A stretch of 40,061 nucleotides of DNA from Janthinobacterium sp. GW458P (GCF_002127585.1 NZ_NEGZ01000004.1:1-40061); one strand, 5' to 3'. Shown: positions 23,348 to 33,223, numbered from the stretch's first letter. Notes: generated from the letters alone by a model not told the origin. Translations and numbers: made by a program.

Positions 23348-23504
23348 ATGCTCTCCAGATCTTGAATGGTCGATGCGAACGAATCGGGTCAATCTTAGCA
23401 GAAATGAATGGCTGTGCGCGGCCGCCTGGCCTTTATTTGCGCCAGCTCCGGGCCGGGCCGCGCGCCTGCCCGTTTTTCGCCGCGCACAGGCGCGCACGCC
23501 TCGT

Positions 23505-23533
23505 TTGTGGCGCGGACCCGCGTCCGCTAGAAT
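23505..23533 (+). promoter_or_regulatory. Candidate promoter of the endonuclease gene
   Basis: TTGTGG (23505-23510), a 17-bp spacer and TAGAAT (23528-23533). The -10 has five of six matches, the -35 three of six. The predicted start point is near 23540, giving a short leader before the ATG at 23563 with GAGGG. Confidence 0.45.
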
Positions 23534-23562
23534 GCTGGCCTGCAAAGATTTCAGAGGGAAAT

Positions 23563-24348
23563 ATGATTCATCGATCGATCGCCAGGCTGACCCTGGCGTG
23601 CGGCCTGCTGGCGTCCGCCTTTGCCGCGAACCTGGCGCATGCCGATGCCTGCCCGGCCCATTACGTGGATGGCCGCAAGCCGGAAATCACCAACCCCAAG
23701 CTGGACGTGGCAACGAAAGAGCTGTGCTACAAGGTGTTTGGCGTGATGCACTCCGGTATCACGCGCACGCCGCTATGGTCGGCTGAACATTTGACGGCGA
23801 ACAGGCTGGACGCGGCGCAGGATTTGTCGCGCGAAAACTCCTTCCATGCGGAACGCAAGCTGCCCGCCGCCCAGCGCGCCGAGCTGGCCGATTATGCGCG
23901 CAGCGGCTTCGACCGAGGCCACATGGCGCCCAACGGCGACATGCCGGACCGCCAGAGCCAGCGCGACAGCTTTACCCTGGCCAATATGGTGCCGCAAGAC
24001 GCGCGCAACAACCGCTACGTGTGGGCCGGTATCGAAGGCGCCGTGCGCAAGATGGCGAAGAAGGAGGGCGATCTGTACGTGATCACGGGGCCGGCTTTTA
24101 TTGGCGGCAACCTGCGCAAGGTGGGCCGCGTCATCGTGCCCAGCCATCTGTACAAGGCCGTGTACAGCCCGCGCCAGCGCGCCGGCGCCGCCTACTTCAT
24201 CGAAAACGTCGATACCAAGGCGTATGAGGTGCTGAGCATTGCGCAACTGGAAGACAGGATAGGCATCGATCTGTTGCCGTCGTTGACGCGCCAGCAAAAA
24301 CTGCGCATGCTGAGTTTGCCCAAGATCAATAGCAAGTCCAAGAAATAA
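23563..24348 (+). CDS. Exported DNA/RNA non-specific endonuclease (NUC1 family)
   Basis: A 261-residue enzyme related to Serratia nuclease and EndoG. Residues 1-27 form a signal peptide (ANLAHA). The active-site signature DRGHMAPNGDM begins at Asp117, with His120 as general base; Asn144 in DSFTLANMVPQD corresponds to the downstream magnesium-site region. It degrades single- and double-stranded DNA and RNA outside the cytoplasm, for nutrient phosphate or for DNA clearance. A basic C-terminus (KINSKSKK) may help bind nucleic acid. GAGGG upstream fixes the start. No immunity gene is needed if folding occurs only after export. Confidence 0.92.
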   Translation: MIHRSIARLTLACGLLASAFAANLAHADACPAHYVDGRKPEITNPKLDVATKELCYKVFGVMHSGITRTPLWSAEHLTANRLDAAQDLSRENSFHAERKLPAAQRAELADYARSGFDRGHMAPNGDMPDRQSQRDSFTLANMVPQDARNNRYVWAGIEGAVRKMAKKEGDLYVITGPAFIGGNLRKVGRVIVPSHLYKAVYSPRQRAGAAYFIENVDTKAYEVLSIAQLEDRIGIDLLPSLTRQQKLRMLSLPKINSKSKK

Positions 24349-24372
24349 CAAGACCGTTGAAAAGGAAATCCC

Positions 24373-24627
24373 ATGTGCGCAAAGAAATTCGTCCCGTATG
24401 CCAATGAAAGCGATGTGCTGGAAATCGGCGGCCTGACCATCGAAAACCGTGTCGACCGCATCAGCATCAGCGGCGACATCGACCTGACCCTGGACAAGCC
24501 GGGCCTGGCCCTGGCGAAACAGCTGCAAAAACTGCTGGCCGACGTGGTGGCGCAGCTGGAAAAGCAGCAATTGCCGGACCAGCTGCCGCCGCCCGAGGTG
24601 ACGTCGGTGGCCAATCCCTTCGAGTGA
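24373..24627 (+). CDS. Small conserved-looking protein, unknown function
   Basis: An 84-residue soluble protein with an AAAAGGAAA ribosome-binding site. It has a short beta-rich start (LEIGGLTIENRVDRISISGD), a long helix (LALAKQLQKLLADVVAQLEK), and a proline-rich tail. It follows the endonuclease gene after 24 bases and is probably co-transcribed. No family recognised. It is well formed and uses codons like its neighbours, so I take it as real. Confidence 0.7.
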   Translation: MCAKKFVPYANESDVLEIGGLTIENRVDRISISGDIDLTLDKPGLALAKQLQKLLADVVAQLEKQQLPDQLPPPEVTSVANPFE

Positions 24628-24658
24628 CGCCGGCCATGGCCGGGCCGCTTCAGCAGCG

Positions 24659-25258
24659 TCAGGCCGGGCCGGGAAGCCGCCTGAGTTGGGCCAGCAGCAA
24701 ATCCCAATGCCAGATTTGCTCTGGAATGTACAATGCGCCGCCCGGCCCCGGGCGCAGCATGACTTCGCTAGCCACGCCTTTTGCCATGAGTTCGCCTTGC
24801 GCCCACTGCATCACGCGGCGCTGGCCCGTCAGCCAGCTGCGATGTTCCGGCGACAGCAGCGCCAGGGCGTGGGGCAGGCGACAAGCGAGGGTCTGCCGCA
24901 GGCGGATGAGCGCTGCTTTGTCTGTCCGTTCAAAGGCGGGTTCAAGCACGTAGACCTGGCCGGCCGCGTCGCGGACGTCATATTTATCCTGCAGATAGTC
25001 GCTGACGCGGTTTCCGCTCACCACGGTCTCGATCTGGCCTGACAGGACGTCAAGCAGGAATGCATTGACGCCGACGTAGCAATACTCGCTGCGGCCATGT
25101 ACCACATATGCCTCGGCATTGGCGCGGATGATCCAGTAGTCGCCGCGTGCGGACAGGGCGCAGCACTGGATCGCGTGCTTCACGTAGTGCGGCGATTGCG
25201 GATCGCCTTCGCAGAACCGCAGTATCGTCGCTTGTGCAGCGTCAGCGCTGATCATCAT
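24659..25258 (-). CDS. Imm35/YrhB-like protein with C-terminal extension
   Basis: A 199-residue cytoplasmic protein. The N-terminal 100 residues fit the YrhB/Imm35 pattern: a helix, GDYWIIRANAEAYVVHG, a hydrophobic strand FLLDVLSGQIETV, and RVSDYLQDKYD, which resembles the LEEYLQDYE stretch of E. coli YrhB. Imm35 proteins are predicted immunity factors of polymorphic toxins; YrhB is reported as a small chaperone. The second half (LLSPEHRSWLTGQRRVMQWA) is a separate helical domain I do not recognise. The ATG overlaps the stop of the upstream membrane-protein gene by four bases (ATGA), so the two work as a pair. Assignment is tentative. Confidence 0.55.
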   Translation of the reverse strand: MMISADAAQATILRFCEGDPQSPHYVKHAIQCCALSARGDYWIIRANAEAYVVHGRSEYCYVGVNAFLLDVLSGQIETVVSGNRVSDYLQDKYDVRDAAGQVYVLEPAFERTDKAALIRLRQTLACRLPHALALLSPEHRSWLTGQRRVMQWAQGELMAKGVASEVMLRPGPGGALYIPEQIWHWDLLLAQLRRLPGPA

Positions 25259-26109
25259 TTCCGCGCACCCCGTGACCACTGCAGATAATGCAGGGCAAGC
25301 GCGATGCCGGCCATGCCGATGCTCCAGTTCCGCAGTTGCCACAGCGACGGCCCCATTTGCGCGGCATACGGTGACGTATATTTGTAGAAAAACATCTGCG
25401 CCAGGTACAGGGCGAATGCGGTGGACAGGATGCTGGCCCTGGCCAGGCGTCCCGGTGTGTTGCCCACCCACTCCGCGATCAAAATGACCGGCAAGGCAAT
25501 AAAGACCAGCTTGTCGCGATGCAGGCTTGCCGGATAGATCTCGGTAATGCCCAGCACAATCGCATTGAAGCACCAGTAGGCATAGACGGCAGCGATGATG
25601 TACAGGCACGCGCCGATGCGCCGCCGGCCGCCAGGGCTGGGGCGGGGCAGTTTCGCTGATGCAAAATAAAGCCGGGCATCCTCGCGGTACAGCAGGTAGA
25701 GGAAGGTCGCGAACGCCAGTACGGCGAACGGCAGTTGCATGGCGTGGCCGCCCTGTGTCTGTGATGCGATGGCGATTATGTAAGCCATGCTTAGCGTGCC
25801 GACAATGACGTAGGCCAGGCGCGCCCACCGCTGCGCGCAGAGCAGGCCTGCGGCAATGAAAAAGTCGGCATAGCCGCCGGCTTCAAGCAGTTGCCATTGC
25901 ACGCTGCCTGACAGGAAGGTGCCGGTCAGCGGGGCCTCGGGCAGGCGGCCAAACAGCAGGAAGTTAGTGATCGTGTCGCCCATGTTCATGAACAACATAT
26001 AGGCGATCACGGTCACGCTTGCGGGACGCGGGCGCCGCATATTATTGTCCGCAGGCAAGATTGGCGCGGATGTCTGCGGCGGTGGGGAGTTGAGTACTTC
26101 GGATGTCAT
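25255..26109 (-). CDS. Polytopic membrane protein, unknown function
   Basis: A 284-residue protein with about eight hydrophobic segments (for example VTVIAYMLFMNMGDTITNFL, FFIAAGLLCAQRWARLAYVI and ACLYIIAAVYAYWCFNAIVL). It is preceded by a polar, proline-rich N-terminus. I chose the ATG at 26109 rather than 26163, because the earlier one lies inside the terminator-like hairpin of the upstream gene. No transporter motif or family recognised. It overlaps the Imm35-like gene by four bases and is coupled to it. Confidence 0.65.
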   Translation of the reverse strand: MTSEVLNSPPPQTSAPILPADNNMRRPRPASVTVIAYMLFMNMGDTITNFLLFGRLPEAPLTGTFLSGSVQWQLLEAGGYADFFIAAGLLCAQRWARLAYVIVGTLSMAYIIAIASQTQGGHAMQLPFAVLAFATFLYLLYREDARLYFASAKLPRPSPGGRRRIGACLYIIAAVYAYWCFNAIVLGITEIYPASLHRDKLVFIALPVILIAEWVGNTPGRLARASILSTAFALYLAQMFFYKYTSPYAAQMGPSLWQLRNWSIGMAGIALALHYLQWSRGARK

Positions 26110-26158
26110 GCGGATGGACTCGTTCAGAGTTGCTGCGGCAGCGCGCGTGGCGCGGAAT

Positions 26159-26185
26159 CCCATCCGACCGCCAGCATCGGATGGG
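26159..26185 (-). terminator. Hairpin after the M16 peptidase gene
   Basis: CCCATCCGA (26159-26167) and TCGGATGGG (26177-26185) form a perfect 9-bp stem with a 9-base loop, 15 bp after the peptidase stop on the minus strand. There is no T-tract, so termination may need Rho, but stem quality and position support the call. Confidence 0.55.
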
Positions 26186-26200
26186 CGATAGGGCGCCGGC

Positions 26201-29077
26201 TTACCTGGCGAACGCCTGCGCCGCCGGCGTCACGGTGACGGCCTCAGGCTTGATGTTCAGCTGCATGGCGCCGATCACCTTGTCTTCATCGAGCAGGGCC
26301 TGCGGCTTGTTGCCGTCGTACTTGATGGGGGAAAACGCGTCGCTGACGAGCTTTTCCTTCAGGCCGGCCGCATCCTTGGCGACGATCACCACGGACAGGT
26401 TCTTTGCCGACAGGTGCTGTTTGATGGCGCGGTTGACATCAAGCACCGTGAGTTTCGACAAGCCGTCACGCATCAGCTTGGTGAACTCGGGCGTGCCATA
26501 CCATTGCGAATCGAGCGCATAACCGAGCTGCTGGTCCTGCGTCGACGTCATGACGAAGACGTTCTTCATCAGGTAGTCGCGCGTGGCGGCGAAATCGTCC
26601 TGCGTCAGGCCGTTGTCGATCAGCTTGCCCAGTTCCGTCAGGGCCACGCGCAGGGCGAAATGGGCGTTGTCCGGCGCCACGGGGCGTATCCAGATTTCGA
26701 ACAGCTGCGCCTTGCGGCCCAGGTTCGGGTTCGGGAAGAACTGGTACATGCCGCGCGGGAAGGCTTCGATGTACGCGTAATCGCCGTAGTTCATGCCGCG
26801 CAGCTCGCGGATGCGCTGGTACAGATAGGAATTCGAGGCGCGGTGCTCGCCCAGCCACGTTTTCGCCAGCCACAGGGCGGGGAAGTCCGCGTGCGTGCGC
26901 GTCACTTCCAAAGGCAGGCCGAAGGAAATGGCCGTGGCGCGCGTGTTTTTCTCGATGATTTCCACTTCCAGGCCCTGCGCCTTGCGGCCAGCCGGTTTCA
27001 CGGTGGCCGGCAGGCCGGGACCGGCCGGCAGCTTGCCCAGCGCCTGCGTCAGCGAGGCCGTCATGGCGTCGGACACGTCGCCGGCAATGCCGACCTTCAC
27101 GGCGCCTTGCGCGTACGCCGCTTTCCAGAACTGTTTCACGTCGTCGAGGGTGATGGCGTCGATGCCGGCGAGCGTGCCCAGCACGGGGTGGCCGTACGGC
27201 GTGCCCGCATACACATTCGTCTGCAGGCGTTCCTTGGCGAATTCCTCTTCGTTATTGTCCTTCAGGTCCAGCAGCAGCGCGTTCTTTTGCGCATCCTTCA
27301 GGCGGCGGAAGTCGTCGTCGCGGAAACCGGGCGACAGCAGCAGGGGCAGGGCGATGTCGTTGAACTGGCTCCAGTTATCCTTGTGGATGGCGCCCGTAAA
27401 CGTCGTCATTTCCTTGTCCGTCTGCTGGCTGAAACTGCCGGCCAGCGGGAACAGGGCCTGGTTGACTTCGTCGATCTTGCGCTCGGACGAGCCGCCGGAC
27501 GCCACCATGGCGGCCGTCAGTGCGGCCAGGCCTTCCTTGCCTTGCGGGTCGTGCGCGGAACCGGCCGCAAACAGCAGCTTGTAGCGGATCTGTGGCAGCG
27601 CGGACTTTTGCACCAGCACGTCGAACTTCGCGTTCGGAGCGGCCGGCAGCAGGCTGGCCAGCTTTGGCGTGGTGGCGATGGCGGCCGGCATGGCTTCGTG
27701 CGACAGGGTGGTCACCACCAGGCCGTCGTCCGTCAGGTATTTGCGCGCGGCCGCCTGCAGGTCGGCCGGCGTGAGCGTGTCGATCAGGCGGTAGTACTGG
27801 TTGATGGTGGCGTACGAGCGGTCGAAATGCACGAACGACGCCAGGGTGCCGGCGATCTGCTCCGTGTTGTCGAGCGAGCGGATCAAGCCGTATTTCTCGG
27901 CCGACTTGGCGTCTGCCAGGTCTTTGTCGCTCACCGGCGTGTCGCGCAGCCGCGCCACGGTGGCCAATATCGCGTCGCGCACGTAGACGGCGTCGGCAAG
28001 GTTTTTCACGCGCGCGCCCAGCACGGCCAGGGTCGGGTCGACCCGGTCCGGCGTCATCTCGAACAACTGGTCGACCTTCTGCTCGTTCTGCACCAGGCGT
28101 TTATACAGGGGCGAGGTGCGGCCGAACGACAGCGACAGCAGGGTGGCCAGGGCGGCCTGGTCCTTGTCCTTGACGGAAAACGCGGGCGCGTGGAAGCCCA
28201 CGGCCACCCACGGCAGAGTCGGCGTGGGCCAGGCCACGTGCTTGTAGACGGGGCCATGCGGCTTTGGCTCCACGGGCACGGCCGCCTGCTGCTTGCCGCG
28301 CTGCCATTTACTCCAGTATTTTTCCACCAGCGCGATGGCTTGCTGCGGCTCGACGTCGCCGGCGATGATGATGGTGGTGCGCTCGGGACGGTACCAGCGG
28401 TCGAAGAAGAGCTTCGAATACGCGTACTGGTTCGGCATATCTTCGATGTCCTGGATGAAGCCCATCGTCGTGTGCTTGTAGGTATGCGTCGTGTAGGCGC
28501 TGTCGCGCATCACTTCGAACAGTTTCGAGACGGGATTGGCGCTGTTCTTGTTGTACTCGCCCAGCACGGCCCGCGATTCCGTCTTGAACGCGTCTTCCGC
28601 GTAATCGAGGTGCTGGAAGCGGTCCGCCTCCACCTTCAGCACGGTTTCCAGGTCCTGTTTGGCAAACGTCGTGTGGTAATTGGTCAGGTCGTCGCTCGTA
28701 TAGGCGTTCTGGCGCGCGCCGGCGCGGGTGATGATGTCCTGGTATTTCTCGGGCGGATAGGCCTTGGTGCCGCGAAACATCATGTGCTCGAAGAAGTGGG
28801 CGAAACCGGACTTGCCCGGCTCGACTTCATTGCGCGAGCCCGTCTGCACGGGAATCTGCAGCGAAACGATGTTCGGAAAGCCGGTCGGCACGATGATGAT
28901 CTTCAAGCCGTTGGCCAGGGTCTTTTCCGTGGCCTTGAACGGCAGCAGGTCGGCCTTGGCGGCGGTGGCGCCGTGGGCAGCGGCCGGCCTGACGGGCGCG
29001 GCGCCCAGGTTCGACGCGGCCATGGCCGACAGGGCCAGGGCGAAAGCGGGTAATAAAGCAGGCATGATTCTTGACAC
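26201..29077 (-). CDS. Exported M16-family zinc metallopeptidase, two tandem M16 domains
   Basis: A 958-residue periplasmic protein. The signal peptide is at about 1-27. The first M16 domain holds the inverted zinc motif HFFEH at 94-98 (GFAHFFEHMMFRGTKAYPPE) with the distal glutamate about 75 residues on (TESRAVLGEYNK). The second M16 domain, in the C-terminal half, lacks the zinc motif, as usual for the pitrilysin/PqqL group; both halves form the clamshell that cuts small peptides. I chose GTG at 29077 because AAGGAG lies five bases upstream; the ATG at 29065 has none. Downstream is a terminator-like hairpin. It stands as a single gene. Confidence 0.92.
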   Translation of the reverse strand: MSRIMPALLPAFALALSAMAASNLGAAPVRPAAAHGATAAKADLLPFKATEKTLANGLKIIIVPTGFPNIVSLQIPVQTGSRNEVEPGKSGFAHFFEHMMFRGTKAYPPEKYQDIITRAGARQNAYTSDDLTNYHTTFAKQDLETVLKVEADRFQHLDYAEDAFKTESRAVLGEYNKNSANPVSKLFEVMRDSAYTTHTYKHTTMGFIQDIEDMPNQYAYSKLFFDRWYRPERTTIIIAGDVEPQQAIALVEKYWSKWQRGKQQAAVPVEPKPHGPVYKHVAWPTPTLPWVAVGFHAPAFSVKDKDQAALATLLSLSFGRTSPLYKRLVQNEQKVDQLFEMTPDRVDPTLAVLGARVKNLADAVYVRDAILATVARLRDTPVSDKDLADAKSAEKYGLIRSLDNTEQIAGTLASFVHFDRSYATINQYYRLIDTLTPADLQAAARKYLTDDGLVVTTLSHEAMPAAIATTPKLASLLPAAPNAKFDVLVQKSALPQIRYKLLFAAGSAHDPQGKEGLAALTAAMVASGGSSERKIDEVNQALFPLAGSFSQQTDKEMTTFTGAIHKDNWSQFNDIALPLLLSPGFRDDDFRRLKDAQKNALLLDLKDNNEEEFAKERLQTNVYAGTPYGHPVLGTLAGIDAITLDDVKQFWKAAYAQGAVKVGIAGDVSDAMTASLTQALGKLPAGPGLPATVKPAGRKAQGLEVEIIEKNTRATAISFGLPLEVTRTHADFPALWLAKTWLGEHRASNSYLYQRIRELRGMNYGDYAYIEAFPRGMYQFFPNPNLGRKAQLFEIWIRPVAPDNAHFALRVALTELGKLIDNGLTQDDFAATRDYLMKNVFVMTSTQDQQLGYALDSQWYGTPEFTKLMRDGLSKLTVLDVNRAIKQHLSAKNLSVVIVAKDAAGLKEKLVSDAFSPIKYDGNKPQALLDEDKVIGAMQLNIKPEAVTVTPAAQAFAR

Positions 29078-29219
29078 GGGGGCTCCTTCTTTTTTGGATG
29101 TTATGAAAGTGCAACGCCGCAGCATAGAATATTCATGCCGCCGTGCATAGGGGCAAGGCGTTTTGGCATGAAGCGGTGGCCCCGTCAGGGCAGGCTAGGC
29201 GCGCCGCAGGGACAGGTGC

Positions 29220-30209
29220 TCAGGTCAGCGTCGTTTCCGGCAGGCTGATGCGGTTGCGGCCCAGATGCTTGGCGCGGTACAGGGCGCAGTCGGCCGTGTG
29301 GATCAGCTGCCCCAGTTCCGTGCCGGGGCCGGGCAGGGCCGTGGCGGCGCCGATGCTGACGGTGACGCAGGCGCCGTCGGGGCGCTTGCGCGGCAGCTGC
29401 AGCCGCTCCACGCGCTGGCGGATGCGTTCGGCCACGATGGCCGCGCCCTTGAGCGACTGGTTCGGCAGGATGACGGCAAACTCTTCGCCGCCGTAGCGGG
29501 CCACCAGGTCGTTGGCGCGCATTTCGCTGGCCACGGCGCCGGCCACCTTGCGCAGGCACAGGTCGCCGCCCTGGTGGCCGTGGCTGTCGTTGTATTGCTT
29601 GAAATTGTCGACGTCGACCATCAGCAGCGACAGCGCCTGCTGCTGGCGCTGCGCGCGCTGCCACTCGGCCAGGAGGGTGTCGTCGAAGCAGCGCCGGTTC
29701 GCCAGCCCCGTCAGGCCGTCGCGCGTGGCCAGGCGCTCCAGTTCCACGTGCGCGCGCTTTTCATCGGTCATGTCGCGCAGGGTTTCGACGACGGCGACGA
29801 GTTCGCCGTGGTTGCCGTAGATGGGGCTGGCGTCGACGGCCAGGTAGCGGCGGCGGCCCGTGCGCGGCATGTCGCACCAGTTTTCCGCGCACAGATTGTG
29901 GCCCGTGCTGTTGCGGTACTGCTGCTGCGCGTACAGGGCGCGCAGGTCGCCGCCGCGCCCGGCCAGCAGCAGGTCGGCCAGGGTGGGGCGCGCGTCGTTG
30001 TAGAAGCAGCGGCCCGGCGCGCGCATGCCCAGCACTTCGGCCGCCGGCACGCCCGTCAGCTGTTCGCAGGCGCGGTTCCAGATCATCACCCTGCCATCGA
30101 CGTCGAGCACAAAGGTCGGCACGACCAGCAATTCCATCATCTTCATGGCGAAACCCTGGGCTTCGCCATAGGGCGATACGCTGGCATGATGTGCGTGGCT
30201 GTCCGGCAT
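29220..30209 (-). CDS. PAS-GGDEF diguanylate cyclase
   Basis: A 329-residue cytoplasmic enzyme making c-di-GMP from two GTP. A PAS domain (about 20-145, from MMELLVVPTFVLDVDGRVMI) includes a PAC-like end (YLAVDASPIYGNHGELVAVV). The GGDEF domain starts at RLATRDGLTGLANRR. The active loop is intact (RYGGEEFAVILP), and the inhibitory I-site RxxD is present as RAND, five residues before GGEEF, so product inhibition is expected. The PAS ligand is unknown. The start at 30209 has AAGGA seven bases upstream; in-frame codons at 30254 and 30293 lack one. It lies 88 bp after the kinase gene, same strand, and may share its transcript. Confidence 0.9.
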   Translation of the reverse strand: MPDSHAHHASVSPYGEAQGFAMKMMELLVVPTFVLDVDGRVMIWNRACEQLTGVPAAEVLGMRAPGRCFYNDARPTLADLLLAGRGGDLRALYAQQQYRNSTGHNLCAENWCDMPRTGRRRYLAVDASPIYGNHGELVAVVETLRDMTDEKRAHVELERLATRDGLTGLANRRCFDDTLLAEWQRAQRQQQALSLLMVDVDNFKQYNDSHGHQGGDLCLRKVAGAVASEMRANDLVARYGGEEFAVILPNQSLKGAAIVAERIRQRVERLQLPRKRPDGACVTVSIGAATALPGPGTELGQLIHTADCALYRAKHLGRNRISLPETTLT

Positions 30210-30297
30210 GTAGGCATCCTTGTAGGGCGGGGAGTGGGGCGGTTCGTTGGCCATGATGCAGCGTGGCTGGCGGCGGGTGTTGATATTGAGCAATATT

Positions 30298-31197
30298 TCA
30301 GCATTGGCCGGCGTTGTCCGCCGGAGGAAGCGGAAGTGGCAGGCTCAGGCGCAAGCGGGTGCCGCCGCCCGTGCGGCTGTCGATGTGCAGGCAGCCGCCG
30401 GCGCAGGCCAGGCGTTCGTGCATGCCGGACAGGCCGCAGCCCCGGCGCGCGTTCGCGGCGTGCATGCCGACGCCGTTGTCGCTGACGCACAGCTCGAGCG
30501 TGGCGGCGCGCCGGCGCAGGCTGACGCTGACGCGGCTGGCGCCCGCATGGCGGGCCACGTTGGCCAGCGCTTCCTGCAGCGCGTGGTACAGCAGCGGTTC
30601 CTGTGCGCCCGCGACGCCGTCGAGGGCGTCGCAAACGCCGTCGCACACGATGCCCGTGCTGCGGGAAAAGTCGGCCAGCAAGCCGTCGAACGCCGCCTGC
30701 CAGCCGTGTTCCAGGGCGGGCGGCCGCAAGTCGTCGATGACGCAGCGCAGGGCGGCGATGCTGAGGTCGACGTTGCGCGCGATCAAGGCCAGTTTCTGCG
30801 CCAGCTGGGGCGCCGTGGCGGCGCTGTTCGCCTGCAGCATGGCCAGGTCGATTTTCAGGGTCAGCAGGTGCTGGCCCAGGTCGTCGTGGATGTCGCGCCC
30901 GATGCGCCGGCGTTCCTGTTCGCGCGCTTTTTGCTGCTCGCAGGCGAGGCGTGCGAGCTCGGCGTCCGCGCGCAAGTGTTCCAGTGTTTGCAGGCGCGTG
31001 GCCAGGCGGTGCTGGCGCCACAGCAGCAGGGCCAGCGCTGCCAGCAGCACGGCGCAAGCCGTCGCCAGGTTCAGCGCGGTGTGCGCGCGCGCCAGCGGCG
31101 CGTCCGCCTGGCCGGCCTGCAGCGAGGCGCCCGCGCAGGCGCCGAGGCAAGCGGGAATGCCGAGCCTGGCCGGCAGGCGGATGTGGCGTTGCTTCAT
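30298..31197 (-). CDS. NarX/UhpB-type sensor histidine kinase (HisKA_3)
   Basis: A 299-residue kinase: a short N-terminal hydrophobic stretch, one clear membrane helix (about 42-60), a coiled coil, the HisKA_3 dimerisation domain with phosphoacceptor His104 in RRRIGRDIHDDLGQHLLTLK, and a HATPase domain (EALANVARHAGA, DNGVGM, GCGLSGMHERL). Kinases of this class normally pair with a LuxR-type (NarL) response regulator in the same operon; none is adjacent. The periplasmic part is too small to hold a sensor domain, so the signal may be membrane-borne or arrive through a partner. GGGAG lies eight bases before the ATG. The PAS-GGDEF gene follows it. Confidence 0.88.
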   Translation of the reverse strand: MKQRHIRLPARLGIPACLGACAGASLQAGQADAPLARAHTALNLATACAVLLAALALLLWRQHRLATRLQTLEHLRADAELARLACEQQKAREQERRRIGRDIHDDLGQHLLTLKIDLAMLQANSAATAPQLAQKLALIARNVDLSIAALRCVIDDLRPPALEHGWQAAFDGLLADFSRSTGIVCDGVCDALDGVAGAQEPLLYHALQEALANVARHAGASRVSVSLRRRAATLELCVSDNGVGMHAANARRGCGLSGMHERLACAGGCLHIDSRTGGGTRLRLSLPLPLPPADNAGQC

Positions 31198-31487
31198 CTT
31201 CTCGCTCCCTCAGATGTTTGCCATCGGGCAATGTCATTACAGAAAATATATTGGCTTGAGGGTATTTATATTGTCTAAACGCAAAAACTGCGCAGATAGC
31301 CGCGCCAGCGTCGCATTCTTGTCCGTTTGCCGGCGCCGCCATGCGGCAGGACCGGCATTTGCACGGGATGTGTCGCGGCGGCATATAATAGAGGGTTGTC
31401 AATCGGCTTCACGCCCCCGGCCGGGTGTTTTGCGCCGGGCGCGGCCGCATCCATGCGCGATGCGCCGGCCAGCTCTTAGGAAATACA
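31198..31487. other. 290-bp divergent region between kinase gene and queE
   Basis: An AT-rich stretch (about 31230-31290, with several TATATT-like blocks) probably holds the kinase promoter on the minus strand, but no single -35/-10 pair stands out. The queE promoter is near its right end. I looked for a preQ1 riboswitch in the queE leader and saw no matching core. Confidence 0.45.
31359..31389 (+). promoter_or_regulatory. Candidate promoter of queE-queD-tadA
   Basis: A perfect TATAAT at 31384-31389 with TTGCAC (31359-31364) 19 bp upstream. The -10 is ideal; the -35 is weak and the spacing two bases long. The predicted leader is about 90 bases. Confidence 0.45.
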
Positions 31488-32123
31488 GTGACTTATAGCA
31501 TCAAAGAGATTTTTTACACGCTGCAGGGCGAAGGCGCGCACGCGGGCCGTCCGGCCGTGTTTTGCCGCTTTTCCGGCTGCAACCTGTGGACGGGCCGCGA
31601 AAGCGACCGCGCCACGGCCGTGTGCCAGTTCTGCGACACGGATTTCGTCGGCACGGACGGCGAACTGGGCGGCAAGTTCAAGACGCCGCAGGAACTGGCC
31701 GCGCTGATCGACAGCCTGTGGCCGGCCAGCTATACCGCCAGCAAATACGTGGTGTTTACGGGCGGCGAGCCGCTGCTGCAGCTGGACGCGGCCCTGATCG
31801 ACGCCATGCACGCGGTCGGCTTTACCATCGCCATCGAAACCAACGGCACCTTGCCCGTGCCGGCCGGCGTGGACTGGATCTGCGTCAGTCCGAAGATGGG
31901 TTCCACGCTGGTGGTGCACAAGGGTAACGAGATCAAGGTCGTCATCCCCCAGTTCCAGCAGGACCTGGCCGTCTACGAAGGGCTCGATTTCGAGAACTTC
32001 TTCGTGCAGGCCATGGATGGTCCATTGGCCGCGCACAACATGAAGCTGGCCATCGAGACGTGCAAAAGCAACCCGAAGTGGAAGCTGAGCCTGCAAACCC
32101 ATAAACTTCTGCAAATTCCTTAA
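31488..32123 (+). CDS. queE: 7-carboxy-7-deazaguanine synthase QueE
   Basis: A 211-residue radical-SAM enzyme that converts 6-carboxytetrahydropterin into 7-carboxy-7-deazaguanine in queuosine synthesis. The N-terminus IKEIFYTLQGEGAHAGRPAV is typical. The iron-sulfur cluster cysteines appear as the QueE form C-x14-C-x2-C, from CNLW to VCQFC, instead of CxxxCxxC. VFTGGEPLLQ and AIETNGTLP are the SAM-binding and substrate strands. The start is GTG at 31488 with AGGA upstream. It is followed 23 bp later by queD, the preceding pathway step. Confidence 0.93.
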   Translation: MTYSIKEIFYTLQGEGAHAGRPAVFCRFSGCNLWTGRESDRATAVCQFCDTDFVGTDGELGGKFKTPQELAALIDSLWPASYTASKYVVFTGGEPLLQLDAALIDAMHAVGFTIAIETNGTLPVPAGVDWICVSPKMGSTLVVHKGNEIKVVIPQFQQDLAVYEGLDFENFFVQAMDGPLAAHNMKLAIETCKSNPKWKLSLQTHKLLQIP

Positions 32124-32146
32124 ATAGGTAGTATTAATACAACAAT

Positions 32147-33095
<949 letters not shown>

Positions 33096-33156
33096 TGTTG
33101 GCCCAGACAGGGCAGGGCCGCCATGGCCTCGCCGGTCTGTGCGCCATGCCTTGCCA

Positions 33157-33178
33157 GCCATTGCGGATGGCATTTTTT
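33157..33178 (+). terminator. Intrinsic terminator of queE-queD-tadA
   Basis: GCCAT (33157-33161), loop TGCGG, ATGGC (33167-33171), then ATTTTTT (33172-33178). It lies 62 bp after the tadA stop. Confidence 0.75.
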
Positions 33179-33223
33179 ATAATTGTTGCGAAATAACATC
33201 TGCCTGGAGCAATTGCCACTCTC

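Noticed and set aside
26414..29053. An 879-codon open frame on the plus strand opposite the M16 peptidase
   Set aside because: Low-complexity R/G/Q/H-rich translation typical of antisense frames in GC-rich genes; the opposite strand has HFFEH and full M16 architecture.
31390..31487. Possible preQ1 riboswitch in the queE leader
   Set aside because: The leader is GC-rich and I see neither the preQ1-I loop and A-rich tail nor a preQ1-II pseudoknot pattern.
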